Shown: positions 15,713 to 27,718, counted from the stretch's first letter. The stretch is DNA of 39,516 bases from Nocardioides sp. (GCF_025964975.1 NZ_JAOPXV010000077.1:1-39516), one strand, 5' to 3'. The notes: generated by a model not told the origin, from the sequence alone. Numbers and translations: made by a program.

Positions 15713-17185
15713 GTGGACGACCAGGAGAACGACCTCGGGGACGTATGGCGAGCGATCGTCCACGACCTCCAAGCCCACCAGCGAGCGTGGCTGCGTGCCA
15801 GCGAGCCGGTCACGCTGCACGAGAGCACGGCCATCATCGCCGTGCCCAACGACTTCACCCGGGGCCAGCTCGAGGGCCGGCTGCGCGCCCAGCTGGAGGA
15901 CGCGCTGAGCGAGGCCTTCGGTCGGGAGATCCGGATGGCGGTCAGCGTCAACCCGGCGCTGGAGGACGCCTCACCACAGACGTATGTCGATGAGGAGACA
16001 AGTCAATCTAATGACATGTCGACAAATACCCTGCGCGACGAGCAGCGATCGCCGTCGGGACTGATCCCGGTGTCCGGGCCAGCACCCGCCAACGACCGGC
16101 CGACCGACCCGGACCCGAGCAGCGACCGGCGCACGCACTCAGCGCTGGAGACCCGGCTCAACCCGAAGTACACCTTCGAGACCTTCGTCATCGGCTCGTC
16201 CAACCGCTTCCCGCACGCTGCGGCCGTCGCGGTCTCCGAGGCGCCCGGCAAGGCCTACAACCCGCTCCTGGTCTACGGGGAGTCCGGACTCGGCAAGACG
16301 CACCTGCTGCACGCGATCGGTCACTACGTGCGCAGCCTCTACACCAATGCCAAGGTCCGCTATGTCTCCAGCGAAGAGTTCACCAACGAGTTCATCAACG
16401 CGGTGCGCGACGACCGGCAGGACCGGTTCAAGCGGCGCTACCGCGACGTCGACGTGCTGCTGATCGACGACATCCAGTTCCTGCAGGGAAAGACGCAGAC
16501 GCAGGAGGAGTTCTTCCACACCTTCAACACCCTCCACAACGCCAACAAGCAGATCGTGCTGACCTCCGACCAGGCACCGAAGAAGCTCGAAGCGCTGGAG
16601 GAGAGGTTGCGCAACCGCTTCGAGTGGGGGTTGATCACCGACGTCCAGCCACCCGAGCTCGAGACGCGGATCGCGATCCTGCGCAAGAAGGCGGCCATGG
16701 ACCGGTTGACCGCGCCACCGGACGTGCTGGAGTTCATCGCCTCCAAGATCCAGACCAACATCCGTGAGCTCGAGGGGGCGCTGATCCGGGTCACGGCCTT
16801 CGCCAACCTCAACCGCCAGGACGTGGACATGAGCCTGGCCGAGATCGTGCTGCGCGACCTGATCCCCGAGGGCGCGGAACCCGAGATCACTCCCGGCCTC
16901 ATCATCGCGCAGACCGCCGCCTACTTCGGCGTCTCGATCGAGGACCTCACCGGCCCCAGCCGCGGCCGGCACCTCGTGATGGCCCGCCAGATCGGCATGT
17001 ACCTGTGCCGCGAGCTCACCGCGCTGTCGCTGCCCAAGATCGGCGCGCAGTTCGGCAACCGTGACCACACGACGGTGATGTACGCCGACCGCAAGATCCG
17101 CCAGCTGCTGGCCGAGCGTCGCGCCGTGTTCAACCAGGTCTCCGAGCTCACCAACCGGGTGAAGATGCACGCGCGTCAAGGCTGA
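15713..17185 (+). CDS. dnaA: Chromosomal replication initiator protein DnaA
   Basis: 490 residues from GTG 15713, preceded by GGAAAGG (15699-15705). Domain I covers 1-85. Domain II is a variable linker (86-150) holding an AT-rich patch at 15998-16031. AAA+ domain III has Walker [10 protein letters not shown] (189-197) and Walker [10 protein letters not shown] (249-257). Domain IV ends with the DNA-binding signature [16 protein letters not shown]. DnaA-ATP binds DnaA boxes and opens the origin. An alternative GTG at 15677 lies inside the second DnaA box and lacks a Shine-Dalgarno. Confidence 0.97.
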   Translation: MDDQENDLGDVWRAIVHDLQAHQRAWLRASEPVTLHESTAIIAVPNDFTRGQLEGRLRAQLEDALSEAFGREIRMAVSVNPALEDASPQTYVDEETSQSNDMSTNTLRDEQRSPSGLIPVSGPAPANDRPTDPDPSSDRRTHSALETRLNPKYTFETFVIGSSNRFPHAAAVAVSEAPGKAYNPLLVYGESGLGKTHLLHAIGHYVRSLYTNAKVRYVSSEEFTNEFINAVRDDRQDRFKRRYRDVDVLLIDDIQFLQGKTQTQEEFFHTFNTLHNANKQIVLTSDQAPKKLEALEERLRNRFEWGLITDVQPPELETRIAILRKKAAMDRLTAPPDVLEFIASKIQTNIRELEGALIRVTAFANLNRQDVDMSLAEIVLRDLIPEGAEPEITPGLIIAQTAAYFGVSIEDLTGPSRGRHLVMARQIGMYLCRELTALSLPKIGAQFGNRDHTTVMYADRKIRQLLAERRAVFNQVSELTNRVKMHARQG

Positions 17186-17363
17186 GCCGAAATCTGTGGA
17201 CGACGTGTGGTTCCGAGCAGCGTGTCGTACACATGGTGTGTGCACGGACCGCCACGTCGCGACACGCGCCCGGGCTGGCTGCACACACGACGCCGTCGTT
17301 GCACAGGCTCGTGCACACCCCCTGTGCAGTCCGATTGCGGCGCGTCACCTGCGCAAAGAGGAG

Positions 17364-17372
17364 TTGTCCACA
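17364..17372 (-). promoter_or_regulatory. Consensus DnaA box in dnaA-dnaN spacer
   Basis: TTGTCCACA, a full match to the high-GC actinobacterial DnaA box, directly before an AT-rich segment. Confidence 0.7.
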
Positions 17373-17502
17373 ATTTCCACCGACGCTATGACTACTACGA
17401 ACCTCTAGCCGGATCGAATGTCAGAAACCTTTGAACGAGCCCCGCTCTGGGGACAGACCTGCCGCTCGGAGTAGTTCGCATGGCAGGATTCGCAATCCGC
17501 GG

Positions 17503-17519
17503 GCACCAGCGCCTGGTGC
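17503..17519 (+). promoter_or_regulatory. Hairpin in the dnaN leader
   Basis: The perfect 7-bp inverted repeat GCACCAG-CGC-CTGGTGC lies 44 bp before the dnaN start. It could be an operator or an RNA leader structure. Confidence 0.35.
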
Positions 17520-17563
17520 GCGTCCCACAGATCTGCCCCTGATCGTCCTATGAGGAGTCCGCC

Positions 17564-18697
17564 GTGAAGTTCCGCGTCGAACGCGACGTCTTCGCCGACG
17601 CCGTTGCCTGGGCTGCTCGTAGCCTGCCGGTTCGTCCCAGCTCGCCGGTCCTCGCGGGCCTGCTCATCGAGGCGAGCGACTCTGGCCTGGTGCTGTCCAC
17701 CTTCGACTACGAGACCTCGGCGCGGGCAGACCTCACCGCCGACGTGAGCGATGAGGGCAGCGCGCTGGTGAGCGGCCGCCTGCTGGCCGACATCTGTCGC
17801 AGCCTCCCGGCCAAGCCGATCGAGATCCAGCTGGACGGCCCCCGGGTCTCGCTGACCTGCGGCTCGGCCCGCTTCAGCCTGCAGACCATGCCGGTCGACG
17901 ACTATCCCAAGCTTCCCCAGATGCCGGCCGCGACGGGGACCGTCTCGAGCAACGACTTCGCCCACGCCGTCGCCCAGGCCGTCACCGCGGCCGGACGCGA
18001 CGACATGCTGCCGGTCCTGACCGGCGTCAGGATCGAGATCGAGGGCTCGACCATGTCGTTGCTCGCGACCGACCGCTTCCGGCTGTCCCACCGCGAGCTC
18101 ACCTGGAACCCGCAGACCCCCGACGCCTCCGTGGCCGCCCTGGTGCCGGCCAAGGTGCTGGGCGAGACGGCCAAGTCGCTGACCTCCGGAGCCGAGGTCA
18201 CCATCGCGTTGAGCTCCGGCTCGGGCGGCGAGGGTCTCATCGGCTTCGAGGGCTCGGGGCTCGGTGGCGTGCGCCGTACGACGACCAGGTTGCTCGACGG
18301 CGAGTTCCCCAAGGTGCGATCGCTGTTCCCCAGCGAGCACCTCACGGTCGCCAAGGTCAAGAAGGACGAGCTCGTCGAGACCGTCAAGCGGGTCGCCCTG
18401 GTGGCGGAGCGCAACACCGCGGTGCAGCTGAAGTTCGGTGACAACCAGCTCGTGCTCGACGCCGGGACCGGCGACGAGGCCCAGGCCACCGAGGTCATCG
18501 AGGCCGAGATCACCGGCGAGGACCTCACCACGGGCTTCAACCCGCAGTTCCTGCTCGACGGCCTCACCGCCCTCGACGGCGAATACATCGACCTGTCATT
18601 CACCCAGGCCAGCAAGCCGGTCGTCATCTCGAGCACCGACGCCGGGGACGCAGACTCCTTCCGCTACCTGTTGATGCCGCGTCGCCTGCTCAGCTGA
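17564..18697 (+). CDS. dnaN: DNA polymerase III beta subunit (sliding clamp)
   Basis: 377 residues, GTG start after GAGGAG with 8-nt spacing. The sequence has the three repeated clamp domains and the conserved C-terminal YLLMPRRL end that lines the protein-binding pocket. DnaN encircles DNA and tethers the replicative polymerase. It follows dnaA across the probable origin. Confidence 0.97.
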   Translation: MKFRVERDVFADAVAWAARSLPVRPSSPVLAGLLIEASDSGLVLSTFDYETSARADLTADVSDEGSALVSGRLLADICRSLPAKPIEIQLDGPRVSLTCGSARFSLQTMPVDDYPKLPQMPAATGTVSSNDFAHAVAQAVTAAGRDDMLPVLTGVRIEIEGSTMSLLATDRFRLSHRELTWNPQTPDASVAALVPAKVLGETAKSLTSGAEVTIALSSGSGGEGLIGFEGSGLGGVRRTTTRLLDGEFPKVRSLFPSEHLTVAKVKKDELVETVKRVALVAERNTAVQLKFGDNQLVLDAGTGDEAQATEVIEAEITGEDLTTGFNPQFLLDGLTALDGEYIDLSFTQASKPVVISSTDAGDADSFRYLLMPRRLLS

Positions 18698-18708
18698 TGT
18701 CTGGGCGT

Positions 18709-18720
18709 TAGTGTCACCTC
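18709..18720 (+). promoter_or_regulatory. Leaderless-type promoter of gnd
   Basis: The -10 box TAGTGT (18709-18714) plus 6 nt precedes the ATG, with no Shine-Dalgarno. This gives gnd its own transcript inside the dnaN-recF cluster. Confidence 0.5.
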
Positions 18721-19707
18721 ATGGACATCGGACTCGTCGGCCTCGGCAAAATGGGCGGGAACATGCGCGAGCGCATGCGCCGCGATGGTCACACCGTGGT
18801 CGGCTACGACCGCAACCCCGAGGTGAGCGACGTCGAGTCGCTCGCGAAGCTGGTCGAGGCGCTGCCGTCGCCGAAGGTCGTCTGGGTGATGGTGCCCGCG
18901 GGCGACCCGACCCGGCAGACCGTCGCCGAGCTCGGTGAGCTGCTCTCCGACGGCGACGTCATCGTCGACGGCGGCAACTCCCGCTGGACCGACGACCTCG
19001 CCAACGCCGCGGCGCTCAAGGACAAGGGCATCGGCTTCGTCGACTGCGGAGTCTCGGGCGGTGTGTGGGGCCTGGAGAACGGTTACGCCCTGATGTACGG
19101 CGGCGACGCGGCTGACATCGAGAAGGTGCAGCCGGCCTTCGACTCGCTGAAGCCCGAGGGTGACTTCGGCGCCGTACACGCCGGAAAGGTCGGCGCCGGG
19201 CACTTCTCCAAGATGGTCCACAACGGCATCGAGTACGCGATCATGCAGGCCTACGCCGAGGGCTGGGAGCTCCTGGAGAAGGCGGAGGTGACCGACAACG
19301 TCACCGAGGTCTTCCGCTCCTGGCGCGAGGGCACCGTCATCCGCTCGTGGCTGCTCGACCTGATGGTCGCGGCACTGGACGACGACCCGGGCCTGTCGCA
19401 GGTCGCCGGCTACGCCGAGGACTCCGGTGAGGGCCGCTGGACCGTGGAGGCCGGCATCGAGAACGCCGTCGCCACCCCCGCGATCACTGCAGCGCTCTAC
19501 GCCCGCTTCGTCTCCCGCCAGGACGACTCGCCGACCATGAAGGCCGTGGCGGCCATGCGCAACCAGTTCGGCGGGCACGCGGTGAAGACCGCTGCGCCCA
19601 GGGGCGGCGACGCTGCGGGCCCTCAGGCCGAGCAGGGCGGTCCGTCCCAGTCGGGCGCAGCCGAGCAGGCCGGCGCCGGCGGCGGGAACGAACCGGCGGA
19701 GAGCTAG
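18721..19707 (+). CDS. gnd: 6-phosphogluconate dehydrogenase (decarboxylating), short form
   Basis: 328 residues, about 300 of which match the short GndZ/YqeC-type enzymes rather than the 470-residue form. It oxidises 6-phosphogluconate to ribulose 5-phosphate in the pentose phosphate pathway. Visible: Rossmann loop GLGKMG (7-12), [19 protein letters not shown] and the catalytic-lysine segment [15 protein letters not shown]. The last 40 residues are a low-complexity Gly/Ala/Gln tail. Its place between dnaN and recF is typical of Streptomyces and Nocardioides. The cofactor (NAD or NADP) is not decidable by eye. Confidence 0.92.
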   Translation: MDIGLVGLGKMGGNMRERMRRDGHTVVGYDRNPEVSDVESLAKLVEALPSPKVVWVMVPAGDPTRQTVAELGELLSDGDVIVDGGNSRWTDDLANAAALKDKGIGFVDCGVSGGVWGLENGYALMYGGDAADIEKVQPAFDSLKPEGDFGAVHAGKVGAGHFSKMVHNGIEYAIMQAYAEGWELLEKAEVTDNVTEVFRSWREGTVIRSWLLDLMVAALDDDPGLSQVAGYAEDSGEGRWTVEAGIENAVATPAITAALYARFVSRQDDSPTMKAVAAMRNQFGGHAVKTAAPRGGDAAGPQAEQGGPSQSGAAEQAGAGGGNEPAES

Positions 19708-19712
19708 ACCTC

Positions 19713-20846
19713 TTGCACGTTGCGCACCTGACCCTGCACGACTTCCGTTCCTACACCGACCTCGACGTCGTCCTGGAACCGGGCGCGACTGCCTTCATCG
19801 GTCGCAACGGCCAAGGCAAGACCAACCTCATCGAGGCCATCGACTACCTCTCACGGCTCTCGTCGCACCGGGTGGCCTCGGACGCACCGCTCGTCCGGGC
19901 GGGTGCCGACCAGGCGATCGTGCGCGCCGCGGTGGTCCGCGACGGGCGTACGGCGATCCTCGAGGTCGAGCTCAACCCGGGCCGCGCCAACCGTGCGCGC
20001 ATCAACAAGTCACCGCTGCCACGACCGCGGGACCTGATCGGGGTCATGCGCACCGTCGTCTTCGCCCCCGACGACCTCACCCTGGTCAAGGGGGACCCCT
20101 CCGACCGGCGCAAGTTCCTCGACGACCTGTTGACCTTGAGGACCCCGCGGCTGGCCGGGGTCCGCTCCGACTACGACCGGATCCTGCGCCAGCGCAACAG
20201 CCTGCTGAAGACGGCCGGCTTCGCCCGCGGTGAGTCTCGGGAGACGGCGCTGTCGACCCTCTCGGTCTGGGACCTGCAGCTGGCGAGCGCGGGGGCTCAG
20301 CTGCTGGCTGCGCGTCTCAAGCTCGTCGACGACCTGCGGCCCTACGTCGGCAAGGCCTATGAGGCAGTGGCGCGGGGAGCGAGACGGGACGACGCCGAGA
20401 TCGACTACAAGGCGTCGTTCGACATCGACGGGGTGGACGACCTCGAGGAGGCGCTCCTCGCCGAGCTCGACCGTCGCCGCAAGGACGAGCTGGACCGCGG
20501 CGTCTCGCTGGTGGGGCCCCACCGCGACGAGCTGGTCCTGACCCTGGGCAACGGCGACCTCCGGCTGCCGGTGAAGGGCTACGCCTCGCACGGGGAGTCG
20601 TGGTCGTTCGCGCTCGCACTGCGGCTCGCGTCCTACGACCTGCTGCGCTCCGACGGCGACGACCCGATCCTCGTGCTCGACGACGTCTTCGCCGAGCTCG
20701 ACACCGAGCGCCGTGCCCAGCTTGCCGACCTGGTCGCCGGCGCCGAGCAGGTCCTGGTCACCGCGGCTGTCGCCGACGACGTGCCGGAGGCGCTGCGCGG
20801 CGTCCGGTTCCTGGTAGCCGACGGGGAGGTCACCCGCGATGAGTGA
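19713..20846 (+). CDS. recF: DNA replication and repair protein RecF
   Basis: 377 residues. Walker A GRNGQGKT is at 30-37; the ABC-type signature region lies in [18 protein letters not shown], and Walker B is [12 protein letters not shown]. RecF helps load RecA at gaps with RecO and RecR. The start is TTG 19713, five nt after the gnd stop, with a distant GGAG upstream; no other start is in place. The gene overlaps dciA by 8 nt. Confidence 0.95.
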   Translation: MHVAHLTLHDFRSYTDLDVVLEPGATAFIGRNGQGKTNLIEAIDYLSRLSSHRVASDAPLVRAGADQAIVRAAVVRDGRTAILEVELNPGRANRARINKSPLPRPRDLIGVMRTVVFAPDDLTLVKGDPSDRRKFLDDLLTLRTPRLAGVRSDYDRILRQRNSLLKTAGFARGESRETALSTLSVWDLQLASAGAQLLAARLKLVDDLRPYVGKAYEAVARGARRDDAEIDYKASFDIDGVDDLEEALLAELDRRRKDELDRGVSLVGPHRDELVLTLGNGDLRLPVKGYASHGESWSFALALRLASYDLLRSDGDDPILVLDDVFAELDTERRAQLADLVAGAEQVLVTAAVADDVPEALRGVRFLVADGEVTRDE

Positions 20847-21408
20847 GGACGAGCCCACCGAGGACGACCAGCGCGGCGCAGTACCCCCGGAGGACGAGGG
20901 GGAGCAGCACCACGACGACGGTCTCGACTTCGCCCGGTCCGCCCGGAAGGCGGCGGGGTCCGGTCCGGGGAAGGCGCCCCGCCGCAAGCCGGGCAGCGAC
21001 CTGTTCCGGCGGCGCGTCGTGCCGAAGTCCTCTGGGGCCCACCCCGATGACCGCGACCCGCAGCTGCTCGACACCGCGATGTCCCGGCTCATCAGCCAGC
21101 ACGGGTGGGAGCTCGACCTGCGGGTCCAGGCCGTCTTCGGCCGGTGGGCAGAGCTCGTCGGCGACGAGGTCGCCACGCACTGCACCCCGCAGTCCTTCGG
21201 CGACACACGCCTCGTCGTACGCACCGACTCCACCGCGTGGGCGACGCAGCTGAAGCTCCTGGCGCCGACGATCGTCAAGCGGCTCAACGAGGAGCTCGGC
21301 GACGGGACGGTGACGGCCATCGAGATCCTGGGCCCGCACCTGCCGAACTGGAAGAAGGGCCGCTTCACCAGCCGCGACGGACGGGGCCCTCGCGACACCT
21401 ACGGTTGA
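20839..21408 (+). CDS. dciA: DciA family protein (DUF721), helicase operator
   Basis: 189 residues. The first 75 are charged, Pro/Gly-rich and probably disordered. Residues about 80-170 form the DUF721 KH-like domain ([36 protein letters not shown]). DciA is the ancestral partner of replicative helicase DnaB in bacteria without DnaC or DnaI; the M. tuberculosis homologue is Rv0004. It overlaps recF by 8 nt, and gyrB follows after 248 nt. The functional claim comes from family knowledge. Confidence 0.9.
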   Translation: MSEDEPTEDDQRGAVPPEDEGEQHHDDGLDFARSARKAAGSGPGKAPRRKPGSDLFRRRVVPKSSGAHPDDRDPQLLDTAMSRLISQHGWELDLRVQAVFGRWAELVGDEVATHCTPQSFGDTRLVVRTDSTAWATQLKLLAPTIVKRLNEELGDGTVTAIEILGPHLPNWKKGRFTSRDGRGPRDTYG

Positions 21409-21568
21409 GGGCCGTTCTGCCGATCTGCGCGCCGTCCGGACGTATGGGGACTCCACCGCCCCCCTGTTCGTGCGCCGATTCGGCCTCTCAAGGGCCCCTG
21501 AGGGCAAGATTTGTCCACCGGTCCCCCCAAACCCGGCAGGGCAACGTGGCTTCTGGGCCCCTGGCAGC

Positions 21569-21574
21569 TAGACT
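21569..21574 (+). promoter_or_regulatory. Candidate gyrB -10 box
   Basis: TAGACT at 21569-21574 in the 248-bp dciA-gyrB spacer, giving an untranslated leader of about 75 nt. A clear -35 is not seen. Confidence 0.35.
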
Positions 21575-21656
21575 GAGCGTGAGGTCGCTGACTGATCGGT
21601 CGCGACCTTGCCCTATGTCACCGCACCCGCCAGGGTGAGAAGCAGAAGAGGTTTGC

Positions 21657-23726
<2,070 letters not shown>

Positions 23727-23737
23727 CAGGAGCCACG

Positions 23738-23842
23738 ATGAGCATCCGCTCGCTGCGTTGTCGTCGCTCGACGACCCGCTTCGCTCGAAGGTCGCCTTCG
23801 CTCCTCCGCCTTGCGATCAGACGCCCCTCGCGACTCCTGTGA
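23738..23842 (+). CDS. Small Arg-rich ORF between gyrB and gyrA (hypothetical)
   Basis: An ATG at 23738 has an ideal ribosome binding site (AGGAG at 23728-23732, 5-nt spacing), 11 nt after the gyrB stop, and opens a 34-codon frame. The peptide is extremely Arg/Ser/Leu-rich and unlike any family I know. The DNA holds several short palindromes, for example CGAAGG-TCG-CCTTCG (23786-23800). It may not be a true protein gene: the same RBS-ATG could be the former gyrA start, separated from it by an insertion, or a translated leader that couples gyrA to gyrB. Confidence 0.3.
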   Translation: MSIRSLRCRRSTTRFARRSPSLLRLAIRRPSRLL

Positions 23843-23860
23843 CTACCAAGATATCCGTCA

Positions 23861-23880
23861 ATCTAATCGTTCTGTTAGAT
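23861..23880. repeat. AT-rich inverted repeat upstream of gyrA
   Basis: ATCTAA (23861-23866) and TTAGAT (23875-23880) around an 8-nt loop, inside an AT-rich stretch (23841-23899, roughly 37% GC) that ends at the gyrA start. The stretch is strikingly different from the flanking GC-rich DNA. It may contain a gyrA promoter or operator, or be foreign DNA. Confidence 0.4.
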
Positions 23881-23899
23881 AAGTCTAGAAAGACGAATC

Positions 23900-26707
23900 A
23901 TGACTGAGACCACCAGCGGCTCCGGCCACGGCGACGGCATCGACCACGGCCCCGGCGGCCGCATCGAGCCCATCGACCTCCAGGTCTCGATGCAGCGCAG
24001 CTACATCGACTACGCGATGGCTGTCATCGTCGGCCGGGCCCTGCCCGACGTCCGCGACGGGCTCAAGCCGGTGCACCGCCGGATCCTCTACGCGATGTAC
24101 GACGGCGGCTACCGCCCCGACCGCGGCTTCAGCAAGTGCTCGCGCGTCGTCGGTGACGTCATGGGTCAGTACCACCCCCACGGCGACACGGCGATCTACG
24201 ACACCATGGTCCGCCTCGCCCAGCCGTGGGTGCTGCGCGCTCCGCTCATCAACGGGCAGGGCAACTTCGGCTCGCCGGGCAACGACTCGGCGGCGGCCAT
24301 GCGATACACCGAGTGCCGGATGGCGCCGCTGGCCATGGAGATGGTCCGCGACATCGACGAGGAGACCGTCAACTTCCAGCCCAACTACGACGGTCGCTCG
24401 CAGGAGCCGACCATCCTGCCCAGCCGCTTCCCCAACCTGCTGGTCAACGGCTCGGCCGGCATCGCGGTCGGTATGGCGACCAACATCCCGCCACACAACC
24501 TGCGCGAGGTCTCCGAGGGCGCCATCTGGGCGCTCGAGCACCCGGACGCGACCCGCGAGGAGCTCCAGGACGCCCTGATCGAGCGGATCAAGGGCCCCGA
24601 CTTCCCGATGGGCTCCCTGATCGTCGGCCGCGAGGGCATCGAGCAGGCCTACCGCACCGGTCGCGGCTCCATCTCGCAGCGTGCCGTTGTCGAGATCGAC
24701 GAGGACGCCAAGGGCCGCACCTGCCTGGTCATCTCCGAGCTGCCCTACATGGTCAACCCCGACAACCTCGCGCTGAAGATCGCCGAGCTCGCCGACTCCG
24801 GCCGCATCCAGGGCATCTCCGACGTCCGCGACGACACCAGCTCGCGCACCGGGCAGCGGCTGGTCATCGTGCTGCGCCGTGACGCGGTCGCCCGCGTCGT
24901 GCTCAACAACCTCTTCAAGCACACCGAGCTGCAGACCAACTTCTCGGCCAACATGCTTGCGCTGGTCGACTACGTCCCGCGCACGCTGACGATCGACCAG
25001 TTCATCAGCAACTGGGTCGCCCACCAGATCGAGGTCATCCAACGGCGGACGCGCTACCGCCTCCGCAAGGCCGAGGAGGACGCGCACATCTACCGCGGCC
25101 TCGTGAAGGCGCTCGACGCGCTCGACGACGTGATCGCGCTGATCCGCCGCTCGCCCGACGTCGACGAGGCCCGTCAGGGCCTGATGTCGATGCTCGAGAT
25201 CGACGTGGACCAGGCCGACGCGATCCTGGCGATGCAGCTGCGTCGCCTCGCCGCCCTGGAACGCCAGAAGATCCTCGACCGGCTGGCCGACCTCGAGGTC
25301 ATCATCGCCGACCTCGAGGACATCCTCGCCAACGAGCAGCGCCAGCGGCAGATCGTGATCGACGAGCTGACCGAGATCGTCGCGAAGTACGGCACTGATC
25401 GCCGTACCCAGATCATCGCTGCCGACGGCGACCTCTCGATGGAGGACCTGATCCCCGACGAGGAGCTCGTCGTGTCGATCACCCGCGGTGGGTACGCCAA
25501 GCGGACCCAGCGCGCGCAGTACCGCACCCAGAAGCGGGGCGGGAAGGGCGTGCGCGGTGCGACCCTGCGCGGCGACGACGTGGTGGAGCACTTCATCTCC
25601 ACCACCAACCACCACTGGCTGCTGTTCTTCACCACCGCCGGTCGGGTCTACCGCACCAAGGCCTACAACCTGCCCGAGGCCGCCCGCGACGCGAAGGGCG
25701 GCCACGTCGCCGGCCTGTTGTCCTTCCAGCCCGACGAGGACATCGCACAGGTACTGGCGATCCGCGACTACGAGCAGGCGCCCTACCTCGTGCTGGCGAC
25801 CCGCAACGGTCTCGTCAAGAAGACCCGCCTCGGCGACTACAACAGCCCGCGTCAGGCCGGCGTCATCGCGATCAACTTCCGCGAGGACGACGACGCCCTG
25901 ATCGGCGCCGAGCTGGTCAACAGCGACGACGACATCCTGCTGGTCTCGCGGCGCGGCCAGGCGATCCGCTTCAAGGCCGACGACAGCCAGCTGCGACCCA
26001 TGGGTCGCGCGACCTCCGGTGTCACTGGGATGAAGTTCCGCGACGGCGACTCCGTGTTGTCGATGTCGGTCATCCGTGCGGCCCAGGTCGCAGCCGAGGA
26101 AGCAGCCGATGCGGCTGCACCGAGCGATGTGCGCGAGGCGGAGGCGGAGGGGGCCGTGGCCTCCGACGAGGTGCAGGAGCAGTACGTCTTCACCATGACC
26201 GACGGCGGCTTCGCCAAGCGCTCGCGGATCACCGAATACCGCACCACTGGTCGCGGCGGGCTCGGGATCAAGGCGATGACCCTCACCAACGAGGACCGCG
26301 GCGGCCTGGTGGGCGCCTTCATCGTGGAGGAGGGCGACGAGATCCTCTCGATCACCCAGGGTGGACAGGTCGTCCGCAGCCCGATCAACGAGCACTTCCG
26401 CGCCACCGGCCGCTCGACCCAGGGCGTGAAGTTCGTCAGCTTCAAGTCCGGCGACGCCGTGGCAGTCGTGGCCCGCTCGGTGGAGTCCCGCGAGGAGGAC
26501 GAGGTCGCCGCCCAGGAGGCCGAGGCCGAAGGCGTGGACACGCCGGCGAACGGCGAACCCACCTCTGTCGAGTCGAGCCCGGTCGACGACGAGCTGATCG
26601 ACGAGCTCACCGGCGGTGCTCAAGAGGGGGCCGAGGAGGGCGTCGAGTCGCCTGATGAGGCCGACGGTGCAACAATTCAGGCTCCAGTCGAAGACGCCGA
26701 GGAGTGA
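23900..26707 (+). CDS. gyrA: DNA gyrase subunit A
   Basis: 935 residues. The catalytic tyrosine is Tyr136 in AMRYTECRM. The quinolone-resistance region reads [10 protein letters not shown], with Thr97 and Asp101 at the positions of E. coli Ser83 and Asp87, so no resistance-type Ala is present there. The C-terminal beta-pinwheel carries the GyrA box region [10 protein letters not shown]. An acidic, Glu-rich tail of about 80 residues ends the protein, and another acidic insertion lies between pinwheel blades (around 730-755). The ATG has only a weak Shine-Dalgarno (GAAAG). It overlaps or abuts the DUF3566 gene. Confidence 0.97.
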   Translation: MTETTSGSGHGDGIDHGPGGRIEPIDLQVSMQRSYIDYAMAVIVGRALPDVRDGLKPVHRRILYAMYDGGYRPDRGFSKCSRVVGDVMGQYHPHGDTAIYDTMVRLAQPWVLRAPLINGQGNFGSPGNDSAAAMRYTECRMAPLAMEMVRDIDEETVNFQPNYDGRSQEPTILPSRFPNLLVNGSAGIAVGMATNIPPHNLREVSEGAIWALEHPDATREELQDALIERIKGPDFPMGSLIVGREGIEQAYRTGRGSISQRAVVEIDEDAKGRTCLVISELPYMVNPDNLALKIAELADSGRIQGISDVRDDTSSRTGQRLVIVLRRDAVARVVLNNLFKHTELQTNFSANMLALVDYVPRTLTIDQFISNWVAHQIEVIQRRTRYRLRKAEEDAHIYRGLVKALDALDDVIALIRRSPDVDEARQGLMSMLEIDVDQADAILAMQLRRLAALERQKILDRLADLEVIIADLEDILANEQRQRQIVIDELTEIVAKYGTDRRTQIIAADGDLSMEDLIPDEELVVSITRGGYAKRTQRAQYRTQKRGGKGVRGATLRGDDVVEHFISTTNHHWLLFFTTAGRVYRTKAYNLPEAARDAKGGHVAGLLSFQPDEDIAQVLAIRDYEQAPYLVLATRNGLVKKTRLGDYNSPRQAGVIAINFREDDDALIGAELVNSDDDILLVSRRGQAIRFKADDSQLRPMGRATSGVTGMKFRDGDSVLSMSVIRAAQVAAEEAADAAAPSDVREAEAEGAVASDEVQEQYVFTMTDGGFAKRSRITEYRTTGRGGLGIKAMTLTNEDRGGLVGAFIVEEGDEILSITQGGQVVRSPINEHFRATGRSTQGVKFVSFKSGDAVAVVARSVESREEDEVAAQEAEAEGVDTPANGEPTSVESSPVDDELIDELTGGAQEGAEEGVESPDEADGATIQAPVEDAEE

Positions 26708-26709
26708 CG

Positions 26710-27342
26710 ATGTCCGAGCGCACAGCTCCCCGGTCCACCGGGGGCGACGGCTCGACCGGGGGCGACGGCTCGACCGGCGGCGCCACGCCGGCCGGCGCTG
26801 CGCCCGACGCTCGCGTGTCACTCTCGGACCGGATCCAGTCGGGCCTGTCGAGTGCCAAGCCGCAGAAGCGCGCCGCCGCGTCGCGCGACACCCCGACGTC
26901 GAGCACCACCGCCAGGACGGAGACGAGGCAGACGGACCGACGCGCGAAGCCTGCTCCGAAGAAGGCACCCCGTCGTGCTCGTCTGCGGCTGACCAGGATT
27001 GACCCGTGGTCGGTGATGAAGACGTCCTTCCTGCTGTCGGTCGCCTTCGGCGTCGTCACGTTCGTCGCCGTCTTCATGGTGTGGACCGTGCTCGGCGCGG
27101 CAGGTGTCTGGGACTCGATCAACGCGACCGTGGCCAGCGTCATCGAGGCGGACGACGACGGCTCCAGCTTCGACGTCACCAACTATCTCGGCACGGGGCG
27201 GGTGCTCGGCTTCACCCTGCTCGTCAGCGTCATCGACGTCATCCTGCTGACCGCGATCGCCACCCTCACCGCGTTCCTCTACAACATGGCGGCGGCCCTG
27301 CTCGGCGGCATCGAGGTCACCCTCGCCGAGGACGACCGCTAG
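26710..27342 (+). CDS. DUF3566 domain-containing membrane protein
   Basis: 210 residues from ATG 26710, chosen because GAGGAG lies 5 nt upstream; GTG 26704 overlapping the gyrA stop is the alternative. The first 95 residues are a low-complexity Thr/Ser/Gly then Lys/Arg-rich cytoplasmic tail, with a short tandem repeat near the start. Two transmembrane segments follow (about 103-133 and 164-199), separated by an outside loop with VWDSINATVASVI. DUF3566 proteins sit directly after gyrA in most actinobacteria; function is unknown. Confidence 0.88.
   Translation: MSERTAPRSTGGDGSTGGDGSTGGATPAGAAPDARVSLSDRIQSGLSSAKPQKRAAASRDTPTSSTTARTETRQTDRRAKPAPKKAPRRARLRLTRIDPWSVMKTSFLLSVAFGVVTFVAVFMVWTVLGAAGVWDSINATVASVIEADDDGSSFDVTNYLGTGRVLGFTLLVSVIDVILLTAIATLTAFLYNMAAALLGGIEVTLAEDDR
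26737..26780 (+). repeat. 18-bp tandem repeat in the DUF3566 gene
   Basis: Two full copies of an 18-bp unit (26737-26754, 26755-26772) and a partial third encode STGGDG repeats. Copy number is likely to vary between strains by slippage. Confidence 0.7.
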
Positions 27343-27355
27343 CCCGACCACCGTT

Positions 27356-27385
27356 TTGTTGCCCTGCTTCAGCGTGCGGTAATGT
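27356..27385 (+). promoter_or_regulatory. Promoter of the tRNA-Ile transcription unit
   Basis: -35 TTGTTG (27356-27361), 18-nt spacer, -10 TAATGT (27380-27385). A perfect hairpin GGTCACC-GGC-GGTGACC (27393-27409) begins about 8 nt after the -10 box, so it would form the 5' end of the precursor RNA. Confidence 0.55.
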
Positions 27386-27443
27386 CCCCCTCGGTCACCG
27401 GCGGTGACCAGTGTTGCGTTCCGGCTCGTGCTGGGAGCGATGC

Positions 27444-27520
27444 GGGCCTATAGCTCAGACGGTTAGAGCGCTTCCCTGATAAGGAAGAGGTCAGAGGTTC
27501 AAGTCCTCTTAGGCCCACCA
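27444..27520 (+). tRNA. tRNA-Ile (anticodon GAT)
   Basis: Acceptor arm GGGCCTA pairs with TAGGCCC, the discriminator is A and CCA is encoded. The D-arm TAGCTCAGACGGTTAGAGC, the anticodon arm CTTCC-CTGATAA-GGAAG (anticodon GAT) and the T-arm with GGTTCAAGTCC are all present. 77 nt including CCA. Confidence 0.97.
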
Positions 27521-27555
27521 CCCACCTCACCGCCAGCCTCCAAGGAGCCCCAGGA

Positions 27556-27681
27556 ATGAAGAAGATCGCCCTGATCCTGCTGGCCGCCGCCGGCGCCATG
27601 ATCGCGAAGAAGAAGATGGACGAGGGCAAGTCCGAGCAGGCGCTGTGGGCCGAGGCGACGGACACGGTCCACAAGTCCTGA
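27556..27681 (+). CDS. DLW-39-like small protein
   Basis: 41 residues, too short for most gene finders. A short hydrophobic N-terminus ([16 protein letters not shown]) is followed by KKK and a charged tail with [11 protein letters not shown]. Size, layout and position between tRNA-Ile and tRNA-Ala match the conserved actinobacterial DLW-39 family; the motif here reads ALW rather than DLW. AAGGAG lies 9 nt upstream of the ATG. It is probably a single-pass membrane peptide of unknown function. Confidence 0.8.
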   Translation: MKKIALILLAAAGAMIAKKKMDEGKSEQALWAEATDTVHKS

Positions 27682-27702
27682 CCCACCTGTTCTTGCTTGC
27701 CG

Positions 27703-27718
27703 GGGCGGTACGCCGCCC
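27703..27718 (+). terminator. Hairpin just before tRNA-Ala
   Basis: GGGCGG-TACG-CCGCCC, a perfect 6-bp GC stem with a tetraloop. It ends 2 nt before the tRNA-Ala gene. It could end the upstream transcript or mark a processing site; no U-tract is present. Confidence 0.35.

Larger units (their letters stand above)
17186..17563. other. dnaA-dnaN intergenic region, probable oriC
   Basis: 378 bp with no credible gene. Mapped origins of Streptomyces and Mycobacterium lie in this position. DnaA-box-like sites: TGTGGACGA (17195-17203) and TTGTCCACA (17364-17372, perfect), with degenerate relatives rich in TGCACA and GTGCAC between 17230 and 17335. A comparatively AT-rich stretch (17364-17440) follows the perfect box and could be the unwinding element. 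A hairpin at 17503-17519 lies in the dnaN leader. The exact origin is inferred. Confidence 0.6.

Noticed and set aside
21485..21510. Inverted repeat in the dciA-gyrB spacer as a terminator
   Set aside because: The arms have a mismatch and almost no loop, so the structure is weak.
23885..26968. A 1027-codon open frame on the minus strand over gyrA
   Set aside because: It mirrors gyrA codon by codon, has low-complexity composition (Val, Gly, Asp, His, Arg-rich) and no recognisable domain. Long antisense frames are normal in high-GC coding DNA.
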